A DNA stretch of 64,000 nucleotides from positions 1 through 64,000 of the forward strand of contig JAUIKE010000012.1 of NCBI GenBank assembly GCA_030430845.1, given 5' to 3'. A model generated the notes under the pieces. It worked only from the letters and a program-made list of their open reading frames with translations, was not told the origin of the DNA and did not search any database. This document shows, piece after piece, positions 19,289-29,613 of this stretch. The position numbers and the translations under genes are program-made. Every line of letters begins with the position of its first letter. Positions within the stretch are counted from its first letter, which is position 1. The stretch is from Bacteroidia bacterium (GTDB lineage: Bacteria > Bacteroidota > Bacteroidia > Chitinophagales > Saprospiraceae).

Positions 19289-19983
19289 GAAAATATTCGC
19301 CACTTAGACTTAAACTAAGCTGTTGTTTGCCGTAGAGGGGATTGGCTGCTAATAGGGGTGTTTCAATCATCTTATGAAAAAATAGTGTTGGAGTTAATAG
19401 ATGAATTATTTATCTGCTTTTCTGTTTGCACATGGATTGCATGGAAGAGGGGGGAGAGGTGCCGTTCACACTGCTGTTACTTATTAGCAAGTAAAATCAT
19501 GCCCCGATTAAACGTGCCAATATTCTCAAAGTAGTGCTTGGGTTAGAATGCAGGTGACCGGCACCTTCCTTAAAGCAGTTCCATTATCCACCTAATTCGT
19601 ATTATTCTTGTTGATACAAAAGTGACAAAACTTCCGTTTATGGCCTTTCTATTCTGATAATTAAATAAACATGAAGAAAAAAATAAATTAATTTGTATTT
19701 TAAGCTGATCAATTTCATATAGTCGTTTAGCCAATTTTTAAATAATGTAATTAGGGATCCTTTCTGCCTGATGAACATTAGTATTAAAGGGGAACAGTTA
19801 TCTAACAACCATTCTCCATTGTGTAAAAAACACAGCTGCTTTTCTGAAGTCTTTTTATTTACTTAACTGGATTAAGTGTCTAGCCATGTTTAATTACGCT
19901 TTCACTTGTAGCAATCGCCGCAAGCAAACTTAACCGAATAGAGGCTTCCAAAGACATGCTAATCCTTCTATCCTTCTATTGGT

Positions 19984-21507
19984 ATGCTGCTTATTGAAAA
20001 ACAAGTGAAGTTGCTGGATGACTTTCATTTTAACCTATTCAGAGAATATGTTAAAAACCTTAGTCTCAGATCTTATTACCCGTTGGCCTTAATTGACGTA
20101 ATCAGTCGCAATCCACAAGAAGAGCAGGATTCAACTTCCTTATATAAATTAGTATATGGAGAAGAAGCAACAGATGAAAAAGCGCTGAAAAAATTCTTCC
20201 AGTTAGCTCATTATACTTTTCGACAATCCCATTTTCTCTCTCGTAATTATCCCAATTACTTAATGCATAATATTTCACAGATTCAGCATCTAATCAGTCA
20301 GGGGGAACTATCAAAAGCGACTCATCTGGCATTAATGCTCAAAGATGTAGCTGAAAAAATTGAGGATTGGGATACCTGTGAAGCAGTACTGAAAATTTTG
20401 GCCCAAAGAGCTATCTTGTTAGAGTCGCCCAAAGATGCACTGCGATATTATGAAGAATCTCAGAAAATCCTCCAGTTTAAAAATGATCTTAATGACATCA
20501 ACCAGTTCTTCTATAAACAATACATGGACAAAGGTAAAAACGTGGGGGGGGCCAGCTCCAGCTCGAATATGTCTTTCTTTGAAAAATATTTTAACAGCGA
20601 AAGCCACGTCGTTCGTACCCTGAGTCGCCTACATTATTTTTATTCACTTCACTTGCTGCGGGATGAAACCTTTTATGGGGAAGATACTTTAGAACAATTG
20701 AGCCTTCTAAAAGAGGAACTCATTAAATATAACTATATCATATTCCCCTACCTTCACAATCTGTTGCCGAAAGTTTCTTTTCTAAAACTGATGTACTCCC
20801 TTAGGAAACTTTCAGAGGAAAATGTTTTGGAAGAAGCCAGAGACCTGCTCGACTCCTCACAGGATGATCTGTTTTGGAATAGCTTCATTAATTTGCCCGA
20901 ATTCAACTCCATCGGCATACAGACTAGCCATCTCGTTTCCAACTATTTTACCAGCTACAGAGAGGATCACCTCGAAATATTGCCGGAAGAAACGGTTGAG
21001 TTGATTCAAAGTCTAAAAAAAAGATGCCGGGCTATTTTGGATAACCCATTACTCGAAGAAGCCTTTACCACTAAGTACATCAACCTGACTACCGTTTATG
21101 CAGGTTTGTTGTTACTCGGCAGTCAGGAGGACATCAAAGAAGCCATCTGGCAATTAGAAAATCTGCTCATTCGATACCAGCAATTATCCTTTCATGCTTT
21201 TATCGATTCCATCTTTTTAAATCTTATCCTAGCCTCCTTTTGCATAAAAGATTACGAAAAGCTTGAAAAGTATTATCGGCGATACAAAAAGTCAACTAAA
21301 GAAAAAGTAGTCGTACCAGAAAATGACTTCACAGTTCATTTATTTTATTATACCTCCAAATGGCTCTTGAATAAACGTCAACAATACGTAAATAAAATTG
21401 AAAAGACAATTGCAGAAAACACTTTCATCAAGGACTTCCCAACCTCTAAAAAACTATTACTTGATCTAGTTAATTATTACAATATGCCAATCACTATTGA
21501 CTTTTAA
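19984..21507 (+). CDS. large alpha-helical hypothetical protein, similar architecture to 7294..8760
   Basis: 507-aa helical repeat-like ORF with clear stop and downstream spacer. Confidence 0.6.
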   Translation: MLLIEKQVKLLDDFHFNLFREYVKNLSLRSYYPLALIDVISRNPQEEQDSTSLYKLVYGEEATDEKALKKFFQLAHYTFRQSHFLSRNYPNYLMHNISQIQHLISQGELSKATHLALMLKDVAEKIEDWDTCEAVLKILAQRAILLESPKDALRYYEESQKILQFKNDLNDINQFFYKQYMDKGKNVGGASSSSNMSFFEKYFNSESHVVRTLSRLHYFYSLHLLRDETFYGEDTLEQLSLLKEELIKYNYIIFPYLHNLLPKVSFLKLMYSLRKLSEENVLEEARDLLDSSQDDLFWNSFINLPEFNSIGIQTSHLVSNYFTSYREDHLEILPEETVELIQSLKKRCRAILDNPLLEEAFTTKYINLTTVYAGLLLLGSQEDIKEAIWQLENLLIRYQQLSFHAFIDSIFLNLILASFCIKDYEKLEKYYRRYKKSTKEKVVVPENDFTVHLFYYTSKWLLNKRQQYVNKIEKTIAENTFIKDFPTSKKLLLDLVNYYNMPITIDF

Positions 21508-21639
21508 TAAAACTTATATTAATTTTATGCATACCAAAATTTCCTCCCCCCATCTCTTTCGTTTAGAAACTCTTCCTAAGTTCAGGTTTCCGTAGCTGAA
21601 CATTTAATTTTATTACCCTTTAAACGCTTTTAATTCGCC

Positions 21640-22485
21640 ATGAAAAAATTATTACAATTAATTTTTGCAGTACTACTCGTATGCCAATTTTCTTTTGCTC
21701 AATCCCCCTCTACCTTTATTAATGAAATAAATTATCTCGCCAGCCATCCGGATGATCGAATTGTAGAGATCGCTGGTGAGGCTGGCCAAGACCTTGCCGG
21801 CTGGTCACTCGTGTACTATTTTGCCGACGGGACGATCAATGCCATTGAAGAGATTCAATCGGGTGTTATTCCCAACGATCAAAACGATTTTGGAGTGATC
21901 ATCTATGACATTGATCAGGGAGGAGGTTCCGGAGGGCTGGCTCTGGTTAATGCTTCTGACCAGGTTGTTCAATTCATAAGTTACGGCCTAACACCTGTTA
22001 TCGAAGCGCTGGAAGGGCCTGCAGCCGGGCAAACCCCAGAATTTATTGGCTCCCAGCTGTTGCCTTTTAACTCCCTACAGCTATTCGGCTCTGGCAACGA
22101 ATATGAAGACTTTTCATGGACGAACCTCCTCTTGGCTTCTCCTGGTTCCATCAACGTTCGTCAGCTCATCGAAGGTCTTCTGGGCAACCTCGGTCTTAAT
22201 CTTTTTGGGCTTCAGGAGCAGAACTCCTCCGCGCAAGATGATCTACGGGTTGAGACCGTTCAGGTATATCCTAACCCTTTCGTTGAGCGTGTTCGCGTTA
22301 CATTGCCAAATGCTGAGATTAATAAAATCAGCGTAATGGATGCCTCAGGCCGATTTATCCGCACCGTTTCAAGCAATTACCAAAGCCAGGTAGATATTCA
22401 TATGGGAGACCTTTCTCCCGGAATATATTATCTCGTATGCGAAACCGGAAATGCTGTGAGTACTCACAGGATACTGAAAAGGTAA
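21640..22485 (+). CDS. secreted T9SS type A sorting domain protein
   Basis: Signal peptide; INEINYLASHPDDRIVEIAGEAGQDLAGWSLV (lamin-tail-like); C-terminus VQVYPNPFVERV...GIYYLVCETGNAVSTHRILKR. Confidence 0.85.
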   Translation: MKKLLQLIFAVLLVCQFSFAQSPSTFINEINYLASHPDDRIVEIAGEAGQDLAGWSLVYYFADGTINAIEEIQSGVIPNDQNDFGVIIYDIDQGGGSGGLALVNASDQVVQFISYGLTPVIEALEGPAAGQTPEFIGSQLLPFNSLQLFGSGNEYEDFSWTNLLLASPGSINVRQLIEGLLGNLGLNLFGLQEQNSSAQDDLRVETVQVYPNPFVERVRVTLPNAEINKISVMDASGRFIRTVSSNYQSQVDIHMGDLSPGIYYLVCETGNAVSTHRILKR

Positions 22486-22864
22486 TGCACAGGTAAGTTG
22501 AAAATAGGGCCCATAACTCACTGTACACATATTCTGTGCCGTCATTATAAGCCCTAAGCTTTATTTCTTATCCAATGATGTGTTTTGTATCGGTATAAGT
22601 GCAAAACACATCACTAAAAGATTTAATGCAAAATAAACTTACAAATAGCAAGCAAGAACTAATTAAGTGTTTGTTTAACACTATTAAAATCATTTACAGC
22701 CACTTAGTTTTTTTCCCATTCTCATACATATATCAGATACTACAGATTTCATTAAATGATACCCTTATTTTTGTATCAGGAAATCTAAACAAGGAAAAGT
22801 TTGATATCAAATTGAAAGGGAAGAATCATAAGTAGTCTGTACATACATAAAAATTACACTTCTT

Positions 22865-25800
22865 ATGAATTCTAAATTTTATCAGTGCCTGAGTATTGGT
22901 TTAACTATGCTGTTGTTTACAAAAATGGGCCATACTCAGGCACCTCTTTATAATCCAGAATCCCTCCTCCGTACTTATTGCATCGACCGTGATTTTGAGC
23001 CTTCCGTACTGAACGAGCTTCAATTAATGGGGGCTGGTCAAAGTTCTCTCAGCGAATTTAGTCATTATTACTACCAACAATGGATAAACGGCATTCCTTT
23101 GGAAAATGCTTTTGGAAGTTTGCATCTCAATAAAGAGAAGACCAAATTTCATGTTCAACAAAATTTCATTTCAAGCCTCGCAGGCAGATATGTTGAAACT
23201 ATCCCAAGCGATCATCCGAATTTATCCACTTCTCAAATAAAGCAAATTGCAGCCAAAGAAATGTGTCTTTCTTTGGCGGACATACAAACCTTCTTACCAG
23301 ATCAATCAGGTGATTCTCTTCACTTAGTTTATCTACAAAAGGGGGATAGTTTGTTGTTGTCAAGAAAATTTATTCTACAAACAAAGGATGATCTGTCCTG
23401 GGTTCTTTTTTTTAATCTACAAGGAGAGAAATTGATAAAAAAGCATTCCAGAACCTTTACCTGCACCTTTGAGCACGATCATTCTTCAGACCGCCTTCTC
23501 AATGAGCAGCCCGCAGTTTCTACCATTCCAGAAGAGGCACCGCCAATACAGGAAGATGGATCGGGCAATTCGGCTCGATATTTTGTTTTTCCACCTCCGC
23601 TCGACTCCCCGCTTTCGGGTGGTCGGAGCTTTGTTCAGGAAGCAAGTATATCCGATCCGGTCGCATCACCGCTAGGCTGGCATACCGTACCAGCCACTCC
23701 TTTAAACACTGAATTTTACCATACACAAGGCAACAACGTTTACGCCTATTACGACCCCTTTGGTCTGGCTAACGAGCCGGCACCTTCCCCCATTCAAAGA
23801 TTATGGGGTATTTATCTTTCGGGAAATGTTCCGATCCCTAATAACCAAAGCCGGGATTTTAATTATCAAAATGACATCAATTCATTCATCAGCTCAAAAT
23901 ATATTGAAGATGCCATTACCAATGCTTTTGTGTGGTGTAATTATGCTCATGATGTTTTTTATCAATATGGTTTTGACGAAGAAGCCGGCAATTTTCAGGC
24001 TCGCAATCTTAGCGGCCAGGGAGAAGACGACGATTTTGTGCTAGTAGAATGCCAAAATGGATCGGGCCTCAACAATGCCCGATTCAACGCCCAACCTGAT
24101 GGTGAAAAACCTACCATGCGTCTTTTCCTTTGGAACAACGGACTGACAAGCCCCAACAGGGATGTCAGCTTCGAAAACCAGATCGTCATCCACGAATACG
24201 CTCACGGATTGACTTCCCGGCTCATAGGTGGGCCGGATAATGTGGACTGCTTCAGCAATTTCGAGCAGGGAAGTGAGGGCTGGAGTGACTTTTTTGGCCT
24301 TATGCTCACCATGGCTGACAAAAATGGAAATAGCTCGATCGATAAAAACTTCCTCGGAGAAGGTATCCGGTCTATGGGAAATTACGTCATGAATGAAGAC
24401 GCTTCCGGAAACGGCCTCCGACCTGCTCCATACGTTTACAATATGGATAGCGAAGCCGGTACTTACAACGATTTCACTTACGCAGATATCGAGCACCTGC
24501 CGGCACCGCACGGAACCGGTTTTTTGTGGGCAAGTATGCTTTGGGACATGACACTCAACTTAATAGATCGGTATGGCTACGAAGCAGACCTGATGAACGC
24601 TAGCTCGAATGCCGGTAATATCCGAGCCATGAAAATCGTCATTGAAGCACTTAAAATTACCCCCTGCGAACCGCGTTTTTTTGAAATGAGAGATGCCGTT
24701 CTGTTAGCCAATGACATGCTTTTTAATGGCGAAGGAGAAGACTTACTCTGGGATGCTTTTGCCAGACGTGGCCTGGGTTATGGCGCTAATGCAAAAGGGG
24801 AAGTCGCGTTCGACAACCCTACCTTAAAAGTGGAAAAAACAGTAGACAAACAAGAAGTTGCTCCCGGAGAAGCACTCACCTATACCATTAAGGTGACCAA
24901 CAACGCTCCTGAACCACTCAGAATGGTTGAGATTACAGATTATGTTCCTGCTAATTTTCAGGTAACCCATATTTCCAATGGCGGTCAACTCCAAAACGGA
25001 GTCGTGTCTTTTCCACCAATCGGCCACCTGAATCAAGGTACTACTGTTACCCGAACCATCACGGGGGTTCCTGACAACGCAGCGCCCAGTTTGACTGTTT
25101 ACGAAAATGCGGTTGAATCTCCTCTCCCCAGCGACTTTGTTCCCGCACTCAGTTGGCTTGTCGACAGCGGCAACCCCAACCCCAACTCAGGATCTACCCA
25201 ATCCTGGTGGCACTTTGACCCGGGTATTGTTTTTGATGCGTCCTTAATGTTGAATCTAAATTTAGATCCTAACCATAACAATCATTTGAGTTTTTGGCAA
25301 TATTTTGACCTGGAACCTACTTTTGATGGTGGTGTTATTGAAATTTATCAGAACGGGGAATGGACGGACCTGGGGCCAAATATCATTCAAAATGGGTATA
25401 CCGGATTCATCTACGACGTATTTGTTACTCCCGTGAGTATCCCAATACCTACCTCTACACTCAGTGGACGCCGGGCCTTTACAGGTACCAGTCCCGGTTA
25501 TATCAATACGATTGTTGATCTTTCGGATTTTGAAGGTGAGGTTTGGCTTAGGTTTAGAATTGCGGCTAACGATAACAATGATCATGACGTAAACTGCGAT
25601 GAAGGGGCCCAGGGTTGCTACGGCTGGAACCTCGATGATTTTAAATTAATCGACTTTTCTCATATTAAAAACACAGTCTGTGTAGAAACGCAGAACGGCT
25701 ATTCCGAATGCGCTGATGTTGGAAGAGTCGGTACAGTAATAAGAGAAAATCAACAGCTTTTATCCATTCAATCGTTTGATTTTGCTGTTGAGGCTAAAAA

Positions 25801-26038
25801 AGGTGAGGACTTACAGGTTTTCCCTAACCCGACTTCAGGTCAATTTACCTTGCATGGGTCTGAGGATATGGAAAACGTGTCTTTGTTTGACCATACCGGG
25901 CGTTTTATCCAGTATTTTGACTTAAAGGCTGGAGATAATAAACACGAATTCGACATCAGCCACCTCCCCAAAGGCTTCTACTATGTTAAAGCTTCCTTGA
26001 AGGGTGAATGGCAGAGTGTAAAAATTATTGTTCATTAA
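22865..26038 (+). CDS. M36 (fungalysin) family metallopeptidase with DUF11 region and T9SS sorting domain
   Basis: VIHEYAHGLTSRLIGG (HExxH), GSEGWSDFFGL; LKVEKTVDKQEVAPGEALTYTIKVTN; VFPNPTSGQFTLHG...GFYYVKASL. Confidence 0.9.
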   Translation: MNSKFYQCLSIGLTMLLFTKMGHTQAPLYNPESLLRTYCIDRDFEPSVLNELQLMGAGQSSLSEFSHYYYQQWINGIPLENAFGSLHLNKEKTKFHVQQNFISSLAGRYVETIPSDHPNLSTSQIKQIAAKEMCLSLADIQTFLPDQSGDSLHLVYLQKGDSLLLSRKFILQTKDDLSWVLFFNLQGEKLIKKHSRTFTCTFEHDHSSDRLLNEQPAVSTIPEEAPPIQEDGSGNSARYFVFPPPLDSPLSGGRSFVQEASISDPVASPLGWHTVPATPLNTEFYHTQGNNVYAYYDPFGLANEPAPSPIQRLWGIYLSGNVPIPNNQSRDFNYQNDINSFISSKYIEDAITNAFVWCNYAHDVFYQYGFDEEAGNFQARNLSGQGEDDDFVLVECQNGSGLNNARFNAQPDGEKPTMRLFLWNNGLTSPNRDVSFENQIVIHEYAHGLTSRLIGGPDNVDCFSNFEQGSEGWSDFFGLMLTMADKNGNSSIDKNFLGEGIRSMGNYVMNEDASGNGLRPAPYVYNMDSEAGTYNDFTYADIEHLPAPHGTGFLWASMLWDMTLNLIDRYGYEADLMNASSNAGNIRAMKIVIEALKITPCEPRFFEMRDAVLLANDMLFNGEGEDLLWDAFARRGLGYGANAKGEVAFDNPTLKVEKTVDKQEVAPGEALTYTIKVTNNAPEPLRMVEITDYVPANFQVTHISNGGQLQNGVVSFPPIGHLNQGTTVTRTITGVPDNAAPSLTVYENAVESPLPSDFVPALSWLVDSGNPNPNSGSTQSWWHFDPGIVFDASLMLNLNLDPNHNNHLSFWQYFDLEPTFDGGVIEIYQNGEWTDLGPNIIQNGYTGFIYDVFVTPVSIPIPTSTLSGRRAFTGTSPGYINTIVDLSDFEGEVWLRFRIAANDNNDHDVNCDEGAQGCYGWNLDDFKLIDFSHIKNTVCVETQNGYSECADVGRVGTVIRENQQLLSIQSFDFAVEAKKGEDLQVFPNPTSGQFTLHGSEDMENVSLFDHTGRFIQYFDLKAGDNKHEFDISHLPKGFYYVKASLKGEWQSVKIIVH

Positions 26039-26091
26039 AAAAAGTAGGGGTTTTTTGAAAAACTTTGTTTTTCAAAAAACCCCTACTTTTT
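26039..26091. terminator. bidirectional terminator, perfect 25-bp stem
   Basis: AAAAAGTAGGGGTTTTTTGAAAAAC TTT GTTTTTCAAAAAACCCCTACTTTTT between convergent genes. Confidence 0.85.
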
Positions 26092-27171
26092 CAATATCTT
26101 AAACTCTACTCTTCTATTTTTCTTTCGGCCACTTTCCGTTTTATTACTTGCGATCGGTCGTTTATTTCCAAAACCAAGAGAGCTTAATCTACTTGAGGGG
26201 ATGCCATTCTCCTGAAGGTAGCGACTCACAGCTGCGGCCCGGCGTTCAGACAAGTCCTGATTGTAACCCGCTGTTCCCACGGCATCGGTATGGCCGATGA
26301 TCTGAATTTCCATGCCTGGGTTTTGCCGGAGTAACTCCAAGAGGTTTTCCAACTGATCGGTAGAGGTGGGCAGCAAAGCAGATTTGTCGGTATCAAAATA
26401 AATATTAGTCAGGCGGATGGTCTGGCCTACCTCAATAAAGATCTCCAACAGGTCGATAGGTACGCTCAGAGGCGTCACTTTCACCTGGTCAATGTAGTAA
26501 TAAGCATAGTTGAGATGTTCTTCACAATTGGAATACGTATGGGTCAGACTGTCCGGGAAAAAATTGCCTATGATCAGATGAGTATAAGCTTTATCCGCTT
26601 CAAAAGTTTCGGATACGGTATGCCAGGCCTCATCCGGCAATTCAAGCAAGTCATAACCGATCATGGCCGGCGGCAGATCCAGCAGCTTATCATCTGCCTC
26701 GTTGATCTTGCCTTCGCTGAGAGCCATGCCAAGCTTATCAATGGACAACGATTTGGGCAAATGAGCGGTCTTGAAGGACAACAGATAACTTTCACCAGGT
26801 TTCATAGGTGTGCTGAGCGGAACCTGTAGGTATTCCCTACAGTGTGGTTTCCCATCTTTACATCCATACACCGTAATTCCCGCCATAGCTTTTCCATGAT
26901 AGGGTGGCATTTCTCCGAATCCCCGGTCTTTCCAATGTGTAGGTACGACCACCCGGGGCCCAAACGCATCCGGAGAGGCAATAGTTGGTGCTGACCAGTA
27001 ACGTACCAGCCGGGTAAAATGAGCACCTTTGTAGAACCACCCCAGTGGAGGGGCGGCAAACTGTTCGAAACTGGGATTGGGCACCAGATTAGGATCTGAG
27101 TCGGCCGTTTGAGCGGCCAGGCAGCAGGGGGTCAGTATTAAGGCCAAACACCATAGTCTAAATCTTACCAT
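26083..27171 (-). CDS. OmpA family protein (C-terminal peptidoglycan-binding domain)
   Basis: YFDTDKSALLPTSTDQLENL, IIGHTDAVGTAGYNQDLSERRAAAVSRYL, SNKTESGRKKNRRVEF. Confidence 0.9.
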   Translation of the reverse strand: MVRFRLWCLALILTPCCLAAQTADSDPNLVPNPSFEQFAAPPLGWFYKGAHFTRLVRYWSAPTIASPDAFGPRVVVPTHWKDRGFGEMPPYHGKAMAGITVYGCKDGKPHCREYLQVPLSTPMKPGESYLLSFKTAHLPKSLSIDKLGMALSEGKINEADDKLLDLPPAMIGYDLLELPDEAWHTVSETFEADKAYTHLIIGNFFPDSLTHTYSNCEEHLNYAYYYIDQVKVTPLSVPIDLLEIFIEVGQTIRLTNIYFDTDKSALLPTSTDQLENLLELLRQNPGMEIQIIGHTDAVGTAGYNQDLSERRAAAVSRYLQENGIPSSRLSSLGFGNKRPIASNKTESGRKKNRRVEFKILKK

Positions 27172-27240
27172 AATCTTACATTCAGATTAAAAATTTGAAT
27201 GATCGCTTGTAAACATATTGGTGGTTTTGAGGTTGATTGA

Positions 27241-29571
27241 ATGCGGCTGTCTCATTCAATCAGAAAAATTTTCCAAAATATGAAATTAGGGCCAAGGGCA
27301 ATATCTCTTTCGATTTTTGGTGTCTTGTCTATTGTTAGTTTATTCTTTGTATTCCAGTTGAAGTTTTCATTCAGCTTTGAGCAGTTTTTTCCCAAAGGAG
27401 ACAAAGATCTGGATTTTTTCAAAGCGTTCATGGAGGAATTTGAGGCTGACGATAACTTCCTGCTTGTGGCCGTTCGTCATGAGGGAGGGGTGTTTGAACA
27501 GGACTTTCTCAAAAAGGTACATGAATTCACCCTTCAGTCCAGGCAATTGCCCCATGTTTTGGAAAGTCAGTCACTGACAAAGCTGGGGTATCCTATCAAA
27601 ACACCTTTTGCGGTCACCAGCATTCCAGTCATTCACATTGACGATCCCGGCCGCTATGAGAGCGATAAAAAAAGGCTCTTTCAAGATGAACGCTTCATTC
27701 ATAATTTTATTTCGGAGGATGAGGAAACGCTGGTCGTTTTTCTAAAGACGGTCAGTAGCATAACTTTTGAGCAGGCCCGCGAATTATTGGAGGGTTTGAA
27801 TGGTTTAGTAGAAAAATTTGAGTTCGAAGAATATCACTATTTGGGCCGTCCTTATTTCCAGGTGGAATTAGTGGATATGCAAAAAAGAGAAGTCATTTTC
27901 TCCGCTGTCATATCTTTTATCCTGGTGACCCTGATCATGTATTTGATATTTAGAAAACCTTGGGGCATTGCCATTTCACTGGTTTCCATCGCCCTGGGGA
28001 TGCTGTTGTTTTTGGGATACATGGGTGCCTTCGGCCGGGAGTTAAATGCCATGTCGGCCCTATATCCGATCATCATGATCATGGTGGGCACTTCGGATGT
28101 GATTCACATCATGACAAAATACATCGATGAACTCCGGAAAGGAAAAGCTCGAAAACAGGCCGCCATCATCACCGTCAAAGAAATTGGCCTGGCTACCTTG
28201 CTCACCTCGGTTACCACCGCCATCGGCTTTGCTTCCCTGCTGACCAGCCGGATCGGCCCCATACAGGACCTTGGGGTCAATGCAGCGGTGGGTGTAATGA
28301 TTGCCTATGTCACAGTGATCGGCTTCACCGTCGTCATGCTCTCAGGCTTTCGCGTAGATCAATTGATCAAACTAGGTAAAGGACAAGCTTTTTGGGACCG
28401 GAGCATGCTTTGGAGCTATCGCTTGACACGCAACTATCCACGAAGGATTGCGGCAGGAGGAATGTTCGTTTTTGCCTTATGTATACTGGGAATTTCCTGG
28501 GTGACAACAAACTACAACATCAAGAGCAATTTGCCCAGAAATTCCAAAATCACAGATGATTTCAACTTTTTCGAAAAACATTTAACGGGCTTTCGCCCGG
28601 TAGAATTCGCCGTCTTCCCACAGGGGGAGTATAAAGCCACCGACTTTGAAGTGGTTCGAGAAATTGGAAAGGTAGAAGAAAAACTAAAAGAAATAGAAGG
28701 GATCCGGGCCGTTAATTCCATCACTGCCGTTTACAAATCCATCAATCAGATGTTCGGAGGAAATCGACCGGAGGCATACGAATTACCGGAATCCAAGGAA
28801 CAATTCGCACGCTACCAGCGGCTGGTCAGTCAAGTGCCTATGGCGCAGGCCAATGTGCTGGTTAACCAGGACGGAAGCAAGGCCAGGATTACTTCCCGGA
28901 TTTTTGATATTGGGGCAGATAGCGTCAAGCAACGGGTTAATCAGGTACAACAATGGGCCAAAATGAATGTCGATACCAATGTCATCAATATTCAGCAAAC
29001 CGGTACCGCCCTGATCATCGACAAGAATGCGCAGTATGTTCGGGAGGACTTGGTAGAAGGCCTGGGGATGGCTATTCTGATTGTGAGTATTCTTATGGCT
29101 TTGCTGTATCAGAATATAAAAATGCTGTTGATCTCTTTGATCCCGAATGTGTTTCCGCTTCTAATGGCCGGGGCCCTGTTAGGTTTTCTCAACATCGAGC
29201 TGGAAGCCGGTATTTCCATTGTTTTTGCAGCTATATTTGGTATAGCGGTCGATGACACCATTCATTTTTTGAGTAAATACAAACTGGCGATCAATAAGGG
29301 GAAAAGTACGGAAGAAGCGCTGCAGATCACCTTCGCAGAAAGTGGGAAGGCCATTGTGCTGACCACCCTCATTTTGTTTGTCGGCTTTCTGGTGATGCTG
29401 TTCTCTCAAAATCCAGCCAGCTTCACGGTTGGTTTGCTCATTAGTGTGACCCTATTCGGGGCGATGATCAGTGATTTGATGCTGATTCCGTTGTTTATCC
29501 GGAAGTTTATGCCTACGGAAGAAAAAAAAGAAGAAACAGTAAGCCTGAAACCAATAGAAATAAATGTATGA
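27241..29571 (+). CDS. RND superfamily / MMPL-type transporter
   Basis: Two 6-TM repeats with large periplasmic loop; GTSDVIHIMTKY and GIAVDDTIHFLSKY motifs. Confidence 0.9.
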   Translation: MRLSHSIRKIFQNMKLGPRAISLSIFGVLSIVSLFFVFQLKFSFSFEQFFPKGDKDLDFFKAFMEEFEADDNFLLVAVRHEGGVFEQDFLKKVHEFTLQSRQLPHVLESQSLTKLGYPIKTPFAVTSIPVIHIDDPGRYESDKKRLFQDERFIHNFISEDEETLVVFLKTVSSITFEQARELLEGLNGLVEKFEFEEYHYLGRPYFQVELVDMQKREVIFSAVISFILVTLIMYLIFRKPWGIAISLVSIALGMLLFLGYMGAFGRELNAMSALYPIIMIMVGTSDVIHIMTKYIDELRKGKARKQAAIITVKEIGLATLLTSVTTAIGFASLLTSRIGPIQDLGVNAAVGVMIAYVTVIGFTVVMLSGFRVDQLIKLGKGQAFWDRSMLWSYRLTRNYPRRIAAGGMFVFALCILGISWVTTNYNIKSNLPRNSKITDDFNFFEKHLTGFRPVEFAVFPQGEYKATDFEVVREIGKVEEKLKEIEGIRAVNSITAVYKSINQMFGGNRPEAYELPESKEQFARYQRLVSQVPMAQANVLVNQDGSKARITSRIFDIGADSVKQRVNQVQQWAKMNVDTNVINIQQTGTALIIDKNAQYVREDLVEGLGMAILIVSILMALLYQNIKMLLISLIPNVFPLLMAGALLGFLNIELEAGISIVFAAIFGIAVDDTIHFLSKYKLAINKGKSTEEALQITFAESGKAIVLTTLILFVGFLVMLFSQNPASFTVGLLISVTLFGAMISDLMLIPLFIRKFMPTEEKKEETVSLKPIEINV

Positions 29572-29613
29572 TAGAAGCGGCCCTGGCCGCTTCTATCATA
29601 CATTTATTTCTAT
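29554..29613. terminator. bidirectional hairpin, 29-bp perfect arms, overlapping the 3' ends of both convergent CDSs
   Basis: ATAGAAATAAATGTATGATAGAAGCGGCC CT GGCCGCTTCTATCATACATTTATTTCTAT. Confidence 0.85.

Noticed and set aside
19179-19370. 63-aa minus-strand ORF
   Set aside because: Reads straight through an intrinsic terminator hairpin and poly-T (FFF); more likely non-coding.
22577-22612. GATGTGTTTTG...CAAAACACATC hairpin after the T9SS protein gene
   Set aside because: Looks like an ordinary terminator-type hairpin; no further unusual property.
22865-26038. M36 fungalysin-type protease as a novel system
   Set aside because: Large T9SS-exported M36 proteases with DUF11 regions are well known in Bacteroidetes.
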